From Bacillota bacterium (GTDB lineage Bacteria; Bacillota; Clostridia; Lachnospirales; Lachnospiraceae): a DNA stretch of 62,384 nt. Position numbers and translations under genes: made by a program. The stretch spans positions 4,214 to 66,597 of the forward strand of contig JAUNGK010000003.1 in assembly GCA_030524555.1 (NCBI GenBank), given 5' to 3'. This document shows, in pieces, positions 17,552 through 26,324 of this stretch (within the stretch, counting starts at the first letter, position 1; each line of letters opens with the position of its first letter). The notes under the pieces are model-generated. The model ran no database searches, was not told the DNA's origin, and saw only the letters and a program-made list of their open reading frames with translations.

Positions 17552-18598
17552 ATGCTGGATATTAAGTCGCTTACATTAGAGGAATTAAGAGAAGAGATGG
17601 AAAAGCTGGGGGAGAAGTCCTTTCGTGCAGGACAGATTTTTCAGTGGATGCATGAAAAGCTGGCAGAGAGCTTTGAGGAGATGACTAATCTGCCCCTTTC
17701 CCTTCGCCAGAAGCTGTCGGATCATTTTCAATATACCGGTGCGAAGCTGGTAAATATGCAGGAATCTGCAATAGACGGAACCAGAAAGTATCTGTTTGAG
17801 TTTGGGGACGGAAGTCTGGTGGAAAGCGTATGGATGAAATATAAGCACGGCAACAGCGTCTGCATTTCCTCCCAGGTGGGGTGTCGGATGGGCTGTACCT
17901 TTTGTGCTTCCACGCTGGATGGGCTGGAGCGGTCTCTTCTTCCCTCGGAGATGCTGGAGCAGGTCTATGCAATCACCAGACATACCGGTGAGAGAGTTTC
18001 CAATGTAGTGGTGATGGGAACCGGCGAGCCCCTGGATAATTTTGATAATCTGCTCAGGTTTTTATCACTTCTTACAGATGAAAAGGGATTACATATCAGT
18101 CAAAGGAATGTGACGGTATCCACCTGCGGGCTGGTGCCGAAAATGAGAGAGCTTGCCGAACGGCAGCTTCAGATCACATTGGCCCTGTCTCTTCATGCTT
18201 CCAATGATGAGAAGCGGAGGAAGCTGATGCCCATTGCCAACAGCTATTCTATTTCAGAGCTGATGGAGGCCTGTGCGTACTATTTTGAAAGGACGGGCAG
18301 AAGAATTACCTTTGAATACTCTCTGGTAGGGGGAGTGAATGATTCTAAGGAGGATGCACAGGAGCTTTCGGGACTTATAAGGGAGCTTAACTGTCATGTG
18401 AATTTGATCCCGGTTAATCCCATTAAGGAGCGATCCTATGTGCAGTCGGAGAAGAATGCTATCCAGGCGTTTAAAAATAAACTTGAAAAAAATGGAATAA
18501 ATGTTACTATTAGAAGGGAAATGGGGAGAGATATTGACGGTGCCTGCGGACAGCTCAGAAGAAGGCAAAAGGCACTACAGCAGGAGGTAGCAAAGTGA
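17552..18598 (+). CDS. rlmN: 23S rRNA/tRNA adenine-C2 methyltransferase RlmN
   Basis: A 348-residue radical SAM enzyme. CRMGCTFC holds the three cluster cysteines, GTGEPLDN is the SAM-binding GxGE loop, and the C-terminal DGACGQL holds the second catalytic Cys that forms the methylated intermediate. It methylates A2503 of 23S rRNA and A37 of some tRNAs. The overall pattern fits RlmN rather than the resistance enzyme Cfr, and the core-genome position agrees. It overlaps prpC by 4 nt. Confidence 0.95.
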   Translation: MLDIKSLTLEELREEMEKLGEKSFRAGQIFQWMHEKLAESFEEMTNLPLSLRQKLSDHFQYTGAKLVNMQESAIDGTRKYLFEFGDGSLVESVWMKYKHGNSVCISSQVGCRMGCTFCASTLDGLERSLLPSEMLEQVYAITRHTGERVSNVVVMGTGEPLDNFDNLLRFLSLLTDEKGLHISQRNVTVSTCGLVPKMRELAERQLQITLALSLHASNDEKRRKLMPIANSYSISELMEACAYYFERTGRRITFEYSLVGGVNDSKEDAQELSGLIRELNCHVNLIPVNPIKERSYVQSEKNAIQAFKNKLEKNGINVTIRREMGRDIDGACGQLRRRQKALQQEVAK

Positions 18599-19329
18599 TA
18601 CGATCCTTTTCTGTTACAGATATAGGGAAAAAACGAAAACTAAATCAGGATTATGTCTATGTGTCGGAAAAGCCCATAGGAAATCTTCCCAATATGTTTA
18701 TTGTGGCGGATGGAATGGGAGGACATAATGCAGGAGATTATGCTTCCAAATGTACGGTGGAAACTATTGTCAGAGAGATACGGGGATGCTTCGAAAAAAA
18801 TCCTGTCAGGATTTTAAGTAAGGCGATCCGCATTGCCAACGACCAGATCAGGCAGAAGGCCAGAGAGGATCAAAGCCTTCAGGGAATGGGAACTACGGTG
18901 GTGGCGGCTACCTGCCTTGGACATTATCTGCAGGTGGCGAATGTAGGGGATAGCAGGCTATATATTATCAACCATGAAATCAGACAGATTACCAGAGACC
19001 ATTCTTTGGTAGAGGAAATGGTTCGGATGGGCGGGATAGATAAGGCAGCAGCAAGAAATCATCCGGATAAAAATATCATTACCAGAGCGGTGGGAGCTAC
19101 GGATACGGTAGAAATTGACTTTTTCCATGAGGAACTTGTGCCCGGAGACATTGTGCTTCTGTGTTCAGATGGGCTTACCAATATGCTGGAGGATGAGGAA
19201 ATCGGCAGAATTTTAAGAGAAAAGGCGTCTATAGAGGAAAAGGCGCAAAAGCTGATAGAAGCAGCCAACGACAACGGGGGCAGAGACAATATTGCAGTGA
19301 TCATCATTGATGCATTTGCAGAAGAGTAA
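18595..19329 (+). CDS. prpC: PP2C-type serine/threonine phosphatase (PrpC/Stp)
   Basis: A 244-residue protein with a GTG start overlapping the rlmN TGA and a GGAGGT ribosome binding site. Metal-binding PP2C motifs: VADGMGGHNAGDYAS, GMGTTVVAA, VGDSRLY, CSDGLTNM and GGRDNIAV. It removes phosphate from Ser/Thr residues put on by the PASTA kinase encoded immediately downstream, forming the usual antagonist pair for cell-wall and growth control. Confidence 0.96.
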   Translation: MIRSFSVTDIGKKRKLNQDYVYVSEKPIGNLPNMFIVADGMGGHNAGDYASKCTVETIVREIRGCFEKNPVRILSKAIRIANDQIRQKAREDQSLQGMGTTVVAATCLGHYLQVANVGDSRLYIINHEIRQITRDHSLVEEMVRMGGIDKAAARNHPDKNIITRAVGATDTVEIDFFHEELVPGDIVLLCSDGLTNMLEDEEIGRILREKASIEEKAQKLIEAANDNGGRDNIAVIIIDAFAEE

Positions 19330-19365
19330 TGCTTATATTGCCTAAGGGTTAGATGGAGAAGAAAT

Positions 19366-21519
19366 ATGGTTAAAATTGGAATGATAATTGGAGACAGATA
19401 CGAAATACTGGAAAAAATCGGTACCGGCGGGATGTCTGATGTTTATAAGGCTAAGGATCACAAGCTGAATCGCTTCGTGGCGGTGAAGGTTCTTAAACAG
19501 GAATTTTCCGAAAACGCAAATTTTGTATCCAAATTCAGGATAGAAGCGCAGGCGGCAGCAGGGCTGATGCATCCTAACATTGTGAATGTATATGATGTAG
19601 GAGAAGAAAGCGGAATTTATTATATTGTTATGGAGCTGGTAGAGGGGATCACCCTCAAAAAATATATCGAGAAGAAGGCAAGACTGTCCGTGAAAGAGGC
19701 AGTCAGCATTGCAATTCAGGTCAGCATGGGCATTGAGGCGGCTCACAATAATCATATTATACACAGGGATATTAAGCCCCAGAATATCATTATATCCAAG
19801 GAAGGTAAGGTGAAGGTTACGGACTTTGGCATTGCCAAAGCGGCTACCAGCAACACCATTACCTCCAATGTGATGGGCTCTGTTCATTATACCTCCCCGG
19901 AGCAGGCAAGAGGAGGATATTCGGATGAAAAGAGCGACATCTATTCGCTGGGTATTACCATGTTTGAGATGCTTACCGGACGGGTTCCCTTTAACGGTGA
20001 AACCACTGTGGCAATAGCAATTAAGCATATTCAGGAGGAAATGCCCTCTCCCAGGGAATATGTATCCGAAATTCCTGTCAGCGTGGAGCAGATCGTGTTT
20101 AAGTGCTGCCAGAAGAGCCCTGACAGGCGTTATCAGTCCATGGGAGAGCTGATTACTGATTTAAAGAGGTCTCTTATGACGCCTGACGAGGATTTTGTAA
20201 AGGTAGTGAATCCCGACGAGGAAGGCTCCACGAAAATGATCAGCGACAGTGAGATGGCGCGGATTAAAAAGCAGTCCCAGAGCAGGGATACTATGGAAGA
20301 GGCAATGCATCTTCGCAAGGAACGGGATGTCAAGAGAAGCGTTCAAAAGAAATATGCGCCTCCTGAGGATGAGGAGCTTGAGGATACCGATTATGAGGAG
20401 GAAGATGAGGACGAGGAGGATGATGATTACGATCCTAAGATGGAGCGGATCACCACTATTCTGGCGGTTATTGCGGCGATCCTTATCGGCTGTATCGTAC
20501 TTTTCTTAGTTGGGAAGGCCTTTGGCGTGTTTGATTTTAGCGGTGAAGGAAAGAATACCGTTCAGGAAGAGGAAGAAGAAAAGGTTCAGGTTGAAATGAT
20601 CGAGGTCGTAGGGAAAAATATTGATGAGGTCAAGGTTGCCCTCCTTAACCTCGGTCTGACTCCTGAGATTGAATATCAGGAAAGCTCAGAGTATGAGCAG
20701 GGAATTGTCATGAATGCCAATGTAGACCCCGGAACAATGGTGGATGAGGGCAGTAATGTCATACTGACTGTCAGTGCCGGTTCTGAGGGCATAGAGGTGC
20801 CGGATGTAGTAGGAATGACCGAGGCAGAGGCAGTAGCAGAATTAGGCAAAAAGGGCTTTGCGGTGAGTAAGACGGAAGGCCATGATGAATATATTAAAGC
20901 AGGAGATATTATTACCCAGTCTCCCAAGGCAGGTGAGAAGGCTCCAAACGGTGCTTCGGTAACGATTACGATCAGCTTGGGTCCTGATAAGGAGAAGGTC
21001 AGGGTGCCTGATCTGATGGGCAGAGCAGAAGAGGAAGCGATGGCTATGTTAGTGGAGGCAGGACTGCAGCTTGGCGTCGTTTCGGAAGTGAATAATGAAA
21101 ATGTGGATTTGACAGGTCTTGTATGCTATCAGAGCTATTCGGCGGGTTCTTACGTGGAGGTGGGAACTGCGGTGGATGTCAGTGTCAGCCTTGGGCCGAT
21201 TCAGGCTACCTATAAGTTTACAGATACCATTACCGGACCTACTGCGGAGGAGGATCCCAATTACAGGGCGGGAACATTAGTAACCGTAACGCTGATGGCA
21301 GATGACGGAACACAGCTTTTAAGCACACAGACCACCTCCTTCCCTATTCAGCAGCAGAATATTACAGGTATCAAGTCACAGACGGGATATCTTCTGTTTC
21401 AGTACGTGAATGTAACGGATTCTACCAGTGTTACCAATGAGGACGGAACGGTGAGTACAGTGGAAGGAACGAGCGAATCGAAAGAGCTGCGCCGCCCTGT
21501 CACCTTTGTAGCCGAATAG
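19366..21519 (+). CDS. prkC: PASTA-domain serine/threonine kinase (PrkC/Stk1)
   Basis: A 717-residue membrane kinase. The kinase domain (about 1-270) has GTGGMSDVYKA, AVKVLK, HRDIKPQN and DFGIAKA. A long juxtamembrane linker ends in a strongly acidic run (residues about 325-355, mostly Glu/Asp). One membrane helix is at about 364-385. Outside lie three PASTA repeats (about 406-472, 475-541, 545-611), which in this family bind muropeptides or lipid II, followed by a further beta-rich domain of about 100 residues with no named family. It phosphorylates division and wall proteins, opposing PrpC. The linker acidity is higher than I expect for homologues. Confidence 0.96.
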   Translation: MVKIGMIIGDRYEILEKIGTGGMSDVYKAKDHKLNRFVAVKVLKQEFSENANFVSKFRIEAQAAAGLMHPNIVNVYDVGEESGIYYIVMELVEGITLKKYIEKKARLSVKEAVSIAIQVSMGIEAAHNNHIIHRDIKPQNIIISKEGKVKVTDFGIAKAATSNTITSNVMGSVHYTSPEQARGGYSDEKSDIYSLGITMFEMLTGRVPFNGETTVAIAIKHIQEEMPSPREYVSEIPVSVEQIVFKCCQKSPDRRYQSMGELITDLKRSLMTPDEDFVKVVNPDEEGSTKMISDSEMARIKKQSQSRDTMEEAMHLRKERDVKRSVQKKYAPPEDEELEDTDYEEEDEDEEDDDYDPKMERITTILAVIAAILIGCIVLFLVGKAFGVFDFSGEGKNTVQEEEEEKVQVEMIEVVGKNIDEVKVALLNLGLTPEIEYQESSEYEQGIVMNANVDPGTMVDEGSNVILTVSAGSEGIEVPDVVGMTEAEAVAELGKKGFAVSKTEGHDEYIKAGDIITQSPKAGEKAPNGASVTITISLGPDKEKVRVPDLMGRAEEEAMAMLVEAGLQLGVVSEVNNENVDLTGLVCYQSYSAGSYVEVGTAVDVSVSLGPIQATYKFTDTITGPTAEEDPNYRAGTLVTVTLMADDGTQLLSTQTTSFPIQQQNITGIKSQTGYLLFQYVNVTDSTSVTNEDGTVSTVEGTSESKELRRPVTFVAE

Positions 21520-21528
21520 GGTAAGAGA

Positions 21529-22404
21529 ATGCAGGGAAAGATTGTCAAAGGAATAGCCGGCTTTTACTATGTTCACACAACTGCCGGTGTTATTGAATGC
21601 AAAGCAAAGGGAATTTTCAGAAAAGATAAAATAAAGCCTCTTGTGGGAGACAATGTGGAAATAGAGTTTGTGGACGAAAGCGGGAGCACAGGAAACATTG
21701 TGGAGATACTGCCCAGAAAGAATGCGCTGATCAGACCGGCAGCTGCCAATATTGATCAGGCGCTGGTGATTTTCGCTATTGTAAGGCCAAACCCCAATTA
21801 CAATCTGCTGGATCGTTTTTTGATTACCATGGAAAAGCAAAGTCTTCCCTGCGTGATCTGTTTTAATAAGAAGGATATTGCTGCTAAGGAGGATGCGCAG
21901 GAGCTTATAAGAGCTTATGGCGGCTGCGGATATCAGGTACTTTTCGTAAGCGGCACCATGCAGCAGGGTATCCGTGAGATACGAACCTATCTGGAAGGAA
22001 AGACCACTGTGGTGGCAGGTCCCAGCGGTGTGGGCAAATCTACAATCATTAATGCTCTTTATCCACAGGCCAATATGGAGACAGGGGAAATCAGCAGAAA
22101 GATTGAGCGGGGAAAGCATACAACAAGACACGCCCAGTTGTTTGCCTTGTCAGATGATACCTTTATTATGGATACGCCGGGGTTTACTTCTTTAAGCCTT
22201 GGCGATATGGAAAAGGAAGAGCTGCAAAGCTTTTATCCGGAGTTTGCAGAATATGAAAGGAACTGCCGCTTCGGCGGCTGTGCGCATATAAGTGAACCGG
22301 TGTGTGGTGTGAAGGATGCGCTGGCACAGGGAAAAATCAGCCGCGTTCGGTATGATAATTATGCTGTCTTATATGAAGAGTTGAAAAACAGAAAGAAATA
22401 TTAA
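21529..22404 (+). CDS. rsgA: Ribosome small-subunit GTPase RsgA
   Basis: A 291-residue circularly permuted GTPase. An N-terminal OB fold is followed by G4 (FNKKD) before G1 (GPSGVGKST) and G3 (DTPGF), the permuted order typical of RsgA. A C-terminal zinc knuckle with CRFGGCAH and a later Cys follows. It checks late 30S assembly. It is the last gene of the murE operon; the rpe and thiN genes that often follow in relatives are absent and the metal ATPase cassette stands there instead. Confidence 0.96.
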   Translation: MQGKIVKGIAGFYYVHTTAGVIECKAKGIFRKDKIKPLVGDNVEIEFVDESGSTGNIVEILPRKNALIRPAAANIDQALVIFAIVRPNPNYNLLDRFLITMEKQSLPCVICFNKKDIAAKEDAQELIRAYGGCGYQVLFVSGTMQQGIREIRTYLEGKTTVVAGPSGVGKSTIINALYPQANMETGEISRKIERGKHTTRHAQLFALSDDTFIMDTPGFTSLSLGDMEKEELQSFYPEFAEYERNCRFGGCAHISEPVCGVKDALAQGKISRVRYDNYAVLYEELKNRKKY

Positions 22405-22420
22405 TATTACGAACAGGAAA

Positions 22421-22435
22421 TGATAAAATTTATCA
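22421..22435. promoter_or_regulatory. Fur-box-like 7-1-7 inverted repeat
   Basis: TGATAAAATTTATCA is a perfect 7-1-7 palindrome. The Bacillus Fur consensus is TGATAATNATTATCA; this differs at one position in each half. It lies 16 bp upstream of the -35 of the cassette promoter. Fur is the closest match, but PerR-like or another family member is possible. Confidence 0.45.
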
Positions 22436-22451
22436 ACAATTTCGAAATAAA

Positions 22452-22480
22452 TGGAAATCATTGTATGGGGCAGATATAAT
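22452..22480 (+). promoter_or_regulatory. Candidate promoter of the metal ATPase cassette
   Basis: TGGAAA (22452-22457), a 17-bp spacer and a perfect TATAAT (22475-22480), about 35 nt before the first small gene. Confidence 0.5.
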
Positions 22481-22515
22481 AGAAATGATCCAATACATAA
22501 ATGGAGGGTTACTAT

Positions 22516-22596
22516 ATGAAAAATCACAAATTTTGGGCATGGGCGATGATAGTCTGCCTTTTTATGACAGTCTACACCGGTTACAGGCATCAATAA
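22516..22596 (+). CDS. 26-residue membrane microprotein (YTGYRH motif)
   Basis: A small gene with a good GGAGGG ribosome binding site 8 nt before the ATG. The peptide starts MKNHKFWAWAM, has one short hydrophobic segment (about residues 7-20) and ends TVYTGYRHQ. I recall similar microproteins of Firmicutes ending in YTGYKHK (possibly DUF6219), often beside metal-ATPase genes, but could not verify this. The two following genes have matching spacing and ribosome sites, so it is probably the first gene of a three-gene operon. A regulatory subunit or partner of the ATPase is a reasonable guess, not a demonstrated role. Confidence 0.72.
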   Translation: MKNHKFWAWAMIVCLFMTVYTGYRHQ

Positions 22597-22613
22597 GTCA
22601 GGAGGCATAAAAG

Positions 22614-22919
22614 ATGTTAGATTGTTTGAAGAAGATTGATAAGAAAGCCACAGGCGTTTTTGCCGCGGGAGTTTTATTTGGAACTGCGGGAGTAAAAATT
22701 TTATCCAGTAAAGATGCAAAGAAGGTATATACGCATGTTACGGCAGCAGCACTGCGGGCCAAGGAATATGTGATGAAGGTTGCAACCAATGTGCAGGAAA
22801 ATGCAGAGGATATTTATGCAGAAGCACAGCAGATCAATGAGGAAAGAGCTTTACAGGAAGAGGAAATTGACGGAACCAAGGAGCAGGATACGGAAGATCC
22901 CGCTAAAGAAACAGAATAA
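22614..22919 (+). CDS. DUF6110-like small protein
   Basis: A 101-residue protein behind GGAGG with 8-nt spacing. A glycine-rich hydrophobic segment (VFAAGVLFGTAGVKIL, about residues 14-29) is followed by a KDAKKVYTHVTAAALRAKEYVMK amphipathic helix region and a long acidic tail. The pattern matches a family I know as DUF6110, found beside heavy-metal P-type ATPase genes in gut Firmicutes. It likely sits on the membrane with a cytoplasmic charged helix. It is 17 nt after the microprotein gene and 66 nt before the ATPase, with a hairpin in the latter gap. No function is established. Confidence 0.75.
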   Translation: MLDCLKKIDKKATGVFAAGVLFGTAGVKILSSKDAKKVYTHVTAAALRAKEYVMKVATNVQENAEDIYAEAQQINEERALQEEEIDGTKEQDTEDPAKETE

Positions 22920-22934
22920 TTAAATTGATGAAGG

Positions 22935-22961
22935 CACCTGTAGATACCTGCAGGTGTTTTT
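22935..22961 (+). terminator. Intra-operon terminator or attenuator before the ATPase gene
   Basis: A 9-bp stem (CACCTGTAG, loop ATAC, CTGCAGGTG, one G-U pair) followed directly by TTTTT. It should reduce ATPase transcription relative to the two small genes. Confidence 0.7.
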
Positions 22962-22985
22962 CCTATGTAAATCGGAGGCTTTATT

Positions 22986-25058
22986 ATGAGATTTGTTATT
23001 ATCCATGAAATAAAGGAGCGTATGCGTATCCATGTGATACAAAAGCGGATGACTTATGAGCAGGCAGACATCCTGCATTATTATCTGATTAATCAGGAAT
23101 TTGCTGTCTCTGTCAAGGTCAGAGAGCGGACACAGGATATTACAATCAGTTATACAGGGGACAGAGATGTCGTTATTGAAGCATTAAAAGACTTTTCCTA
23201 CGAGAAAACAGAAGTGCCGGAAATATTTCTGGAGAATACGGGCAGAGCCCTGAATGATCAATATTGGGAGAAATTAGTGAATAAGATTGTGCTGCGGGCA
23301 GGAAGTAAGCTGTTTGTGCCGTATAGCTTCCGCGCCTTAATTGCCGTGCTCAAATCCATAAAATATATCTGGCAGGGAGTGCGGACACTGGCGAAAGGAA
23401 AGATAGAAGTACCTGTTCTCGATGCAGCAGCTATCGGTGTGTCCATTTTGAGAAAGGATTATGATACAGCCGGTTCGGTTATGTTCCTGCTTGGCATAGG
23501 AGAGATATTGGAAGAGTGGACGCATAAGAAATCAGTGGATGACCTTGCAAGAAGCATGTCTTTGCATATCGAGAAGGTATGGCTGTTAAAGGACGGACAG
23601 GAAATTCTGACAGATGCATCAAGCATCATGCCGGAGGATCATATTGTAGTGCATATGGGAAATGTGATTCCGTTTGACGGTGTGGTTACAGAGGGAGAAG
23701 CCTTTGTCAATCAGGCATCGCTTACCGGAGAATCCCTTCCGGTTCGGAAAACCACAGAAGGATATGTGTATGCAGGGACTGTGGTAGAGGAAGGAGAGCT
23801 TACCGTTTGCGTGAAGCAGGTAGGAGGTTCCGGTAAATATGACAAGATTGTAGCAATGATTGAAGAGTCGGAAAAACTGAAATCTTCCTTAGAGGGAAAG
23901 GCGGAGCATCTTGCTGATAAGCTGGTGCCTTACACACTCTTTGGAACCGGAATTACTTATCTTTTGACCCGAAATACAACAAAAGCACTGTCTGTTCTTA
24001 TGGTGGACTTTTCCTGTGCACTAAAGCTTGCTATGCCCATTGCCGTTTTGTCTGCAATTCGTGAGGCAGGCAGCTATCATGTGACGGTTAAGGGCGGCAA
24101 ATACCTGGAAGCCATGGCGGAAGCGGACACGATTGTGTTTGATAAGACGGGAACCCTGACAAAGGCGCAGCCCACCGTGGTGGATGTGGTTTCTTTTAAC
24201 GGGCAGACTCCTGATGAACTTCTTTGCATTGCAGCCTGTCTGGAAGAACATTTTCCCCACTCCATGGCAAAAGCGGTTGTGGATGCGGCGAAGCAAAGAA
24301 ATCTGGTGCATGATGAAATGCATTCCAAGGTGGAATATGTAGTTGCCCATGGCATTTCAACCATGATTGACGGAAAGCGGGCAATTATTGGAAGCCAGCA
24401 TTTTGTGTTTGAGGATGAGCAATGCAGGATACCGGAAGGGATGGAGGAGCGGTATCGCAGTCTTCCCAATGAATATTCACATCTGTATCTTGCTATTGAA
24501 AATGAGCTTGCGGCGGTGATCTGTATTGAGGATCCGCTGCGTGAGGAAGCAGCGACAGTCATCAATTCCTTGAAATGTGCAGGGCTCAAGGTGGTCATGA
24601 TGACGGGAGACAGTGACCGCACCGCAAAGGTCATTGCCGATAAGGTTGGTGTGGACGAATATTATTCCGAGGTGCTTCCTGAGGATAAGGCCGGATTTAT
24701 CGAAAAGGAAAAGGCAAACGGAAGAAAAGTGATTATGATAGGGGACGGCGTCAATGATTCTCCTGCATTGTCGGCTGCAGATGTGGGTATTGCCATCAGT
24801 GACGGAGCCGAAATTGCAAGAGAAATAGCGGATGTAACCATTGGTGCAGACAATTTATATGAAATTGTTACGCTAAAGACAATCAGTAATGAGCTGATGA
24901 AAAGGATTCGGAAAAACTACCGTTTCATTGTAGGCTTTAACGCCGGATTAATTTTGCTTGGTGTAAGCGGCCTGATACAGCCCACCGTATCTGCTTTACT
25001 GCATAATGCATCTACGCTGACCATCAGCTTGAAGAGTATGGATAATCTGCTTGGGTGA
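22986..25058 (+). CDS. P1B-type heavy-metal-translocating ATPase
   Basis: A 690-residue transport ATPase starting behind CGGAGG. The core is intact: TGES actuator loop (ASLTGESLPV), phosphorylation site DKTGTLT (Asp386), MTGDSDRT and the GDGVNDSPAL hinge. The first ~85 residues look like a degenerate heavy-metal-associated domain lacking CxxC. The metal-site motif in the sixth membrane segment, usually CPC or SPC followed by ALGLATP, reads FSCALKLAMP (Ser343-Cys344), so the Pro and first Cys are missing. The transported metal cannot be told from this; a Fur-like box upstream hints at iron or manganese. It appears to be an export pump with two small accessory proteins encoded before it. Confidence 0.9.
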   Translation: MRFVIIHEIKERMRIHVIQKRMTYEQADILHYYLINQEFAVSVKVRERTQDITISYTGDRDVVIEALKDFSYEKTEVPEIFLENTGRALNDQYWEKLVNKIVLRAGSKLFVPYSFRALIAVLKSIKYIWQGVRTLAKGKIEVPVLDAAAIGVSILRKDYDTAGSVMFLLGIGEILEEWTHKKSVDDLARSMSLHIEKVWLLKDGQEILTDASSIMPEDHIVVHMGNVIPFDGVVTEGEAFVNQASLTGESLPVRKTTEGYVYAGTVVEEGELTVCVKQVGGSGKYDKIVAMIEESEKLKSSLEGKAEHLADKLVPYTLFGTGITYLLTRNTTKALSVLMVDFSCALKLAMPIAVLSAIREAGSYHVTVKGGKYLEAMAEADTIVFDKTGTLTKAQPTVVDVVSFNGQTPDELLCIAACLEEHFPHSMAKAVVDAAKQRNLVHDEMHSKVEYVVAHGISTMIDGKRAIIGSQHFVFEDEQCRIPEGMEERYRSLPNEYSHLYLAIENELAAVICIEDPLREEAATVINSLKCAGLKVVMMTGDSDRTAKVIADKVGVDEYYSEVLPEDKAGFIEKEKANGRKVIMIGDGVNDSPALSAADVGIAISDGAEIAREIADVTIGADNLYEIVTLKTISNELMKRIRKNYRFIVGFNAGLILLGVSGLIQPTVSALLHNASTLTISLKSMDNLLG

Positions 25059-25078
25059 TGTGGAGCAGGTGAAAACGG

Positions 25079-25107
25079 TTGAAATAAGGGTCCGGTTGTG
25101 ATATGCT
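25079..25107 (+). promoter_or_regulatory. Candidate promoter of ychF
   Basis: TTGAAA (25079-25084), a 17-bp spacer and TATGCT (25102-25107). The -10 is imperfect. Confidence 0.35.
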
Positions 25108-25172
25108 GTATAAGCTAATTTGGTTTATTGAGCTCTATAAAATAAAGTATAAACAAAGGAGATATAGATAAA

Positions 25173-26270
25173 ATGAAATTAGGTATCGTAGGCCTGCCCA
25201 ACGTAGGAAAGAGTACACTATTTAATTCCCTTACCAAGGCGGGAGCGGAATCCGCAAACTATCCCTTCTGCACTATTGATCCCAACGTGGGTGTGGTGGC
25301 AGTGCCGGATGAGAGACTAAAGCTTCTCGGAGATATGTACCATTCCAAAAAGGTGACTCCGGCGGTAATTGAATTTGTGGATATTGCAGGGCTTGTGAAG
25401 GGCGCCTCCAAGGGTGAAGGACTTGGTAACCAGTTCTTAAGCAACATCAGGGAAGTGGATGCGGTAGTGCATGTGGTGCGCTGCTTTGAGGACACCAATG
25501 TGGTTCACGTGGACGGAAGCATTAATCCCCTTCGGGATATCGAAACCATAAATCTGGAGCTTATCTTTTCCGATATTGAAATTCTGGAGCGCAGAATTGC
25601 CAAGACAGGCAAGGCCGCCAGAATGGACAAGTCTCTTGCCAAGGAGGCCGCTCTTTTGGAAGCTCTTAAGGCGCATCTGGAGGATGGAAAGCTGGCCAGG
25701 AGCTATGAGACGGATGATGAGGATGAATTGGCGCTTCTTAATTCCTATAATCTGCTTACCTACAAGCCTGTAATTTTTGCGGCCAATGTAGGGGAAGAGG
25801 ATTTGGCGGATGACGGCGCATCTAATAAGGGCGTAGAGGAGGTTCGCAAATTTGCTGCGGAGACAGGCAGCGAGGTGTTTGTGATCTGTGCCCAGATTGA
25901 GCAGGAGATATCGGAACTGGATGAAGAGGAAAAGGCCATGTTTCTGGAGGATCTGGGACTTAAGGAGTCCGGTCTTGAAAAGCTGATTAAGGCAAGCTAT
26001 CGTCTTCTTGGGCTTCACAGCTTCTTAACAGCAGGAGAGGATGAGACCCGAGCATGGACCATTAAGGTGGGAACCAAAGCGCCTCAGGCAGCAGGAAAGA
26101 TACATACCGACTTTGAGAGAGGCTTTATTAAAGCTGAGGTAGTGAATTACAAGGATCTGCTTGAACAGGGTTCTCTTGCTGCTGCCAGAGAAAAGGGACT
26201 GGTAGGTATGGAAGGTAAGGAATACGTGGTGAAGGACGGAGATGTGATTTTGTTCCGCTTCAACGTATAA
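25173..26270 (+). CDS. ychF: Redox-regulated ATPase YchF (OLA1 family)
   Basis: A 365-residue Obg-related P-loop protein with an AAAGGAG ribosome site. [11 protein letters not shown] is the Walker A/G1 loop, [20 protein letters not shown] the switch II region, and a C-terminal TGS domain begins near residue 280 ([17 protein letters not shown]). YchF prefers ATP over GTP and binds ribosomes and the stress response machinery. It is a single-copy core gene and precedes lgt. Confidence 0.96.
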   Translation: MKLGIVGLPNVGKSTLFNSLTKAGAESANYPFCTIDPNVGVVAVPDERLKLLGDMYHSKKVTPAVIEFVDIAGLVKGASKGEGLGNQFLSNIREVDAVVHVVRCFEDTNVVHVDGSINPLRDIETINLELIFSDIEILERRIAKTGKAARMDKSLAKEAALLEALKAHLEDGKLARSYETDDEDELALLNSYNLLTYKPVIFAANVGEEDLADDGASNKGVEEVRKFAAETGSEVFVICAQIEQEISELDEEEKAMFLEDLGLKESGLEKLIKASYRLLGLHSFLTAGEDETRAWTIKVGTKAPQAAGKIHTDFERGFIKAEVVNYKDLLEQGSLAAAREKGLVGMEGKEYVVKDGDVILFRFNV

Positions 26271-26324
26271 TATTGCCTGATAGTAGGAAGTTTGGTGCGA
26301 GAATGCACGGAAATGTGGTGTGAT

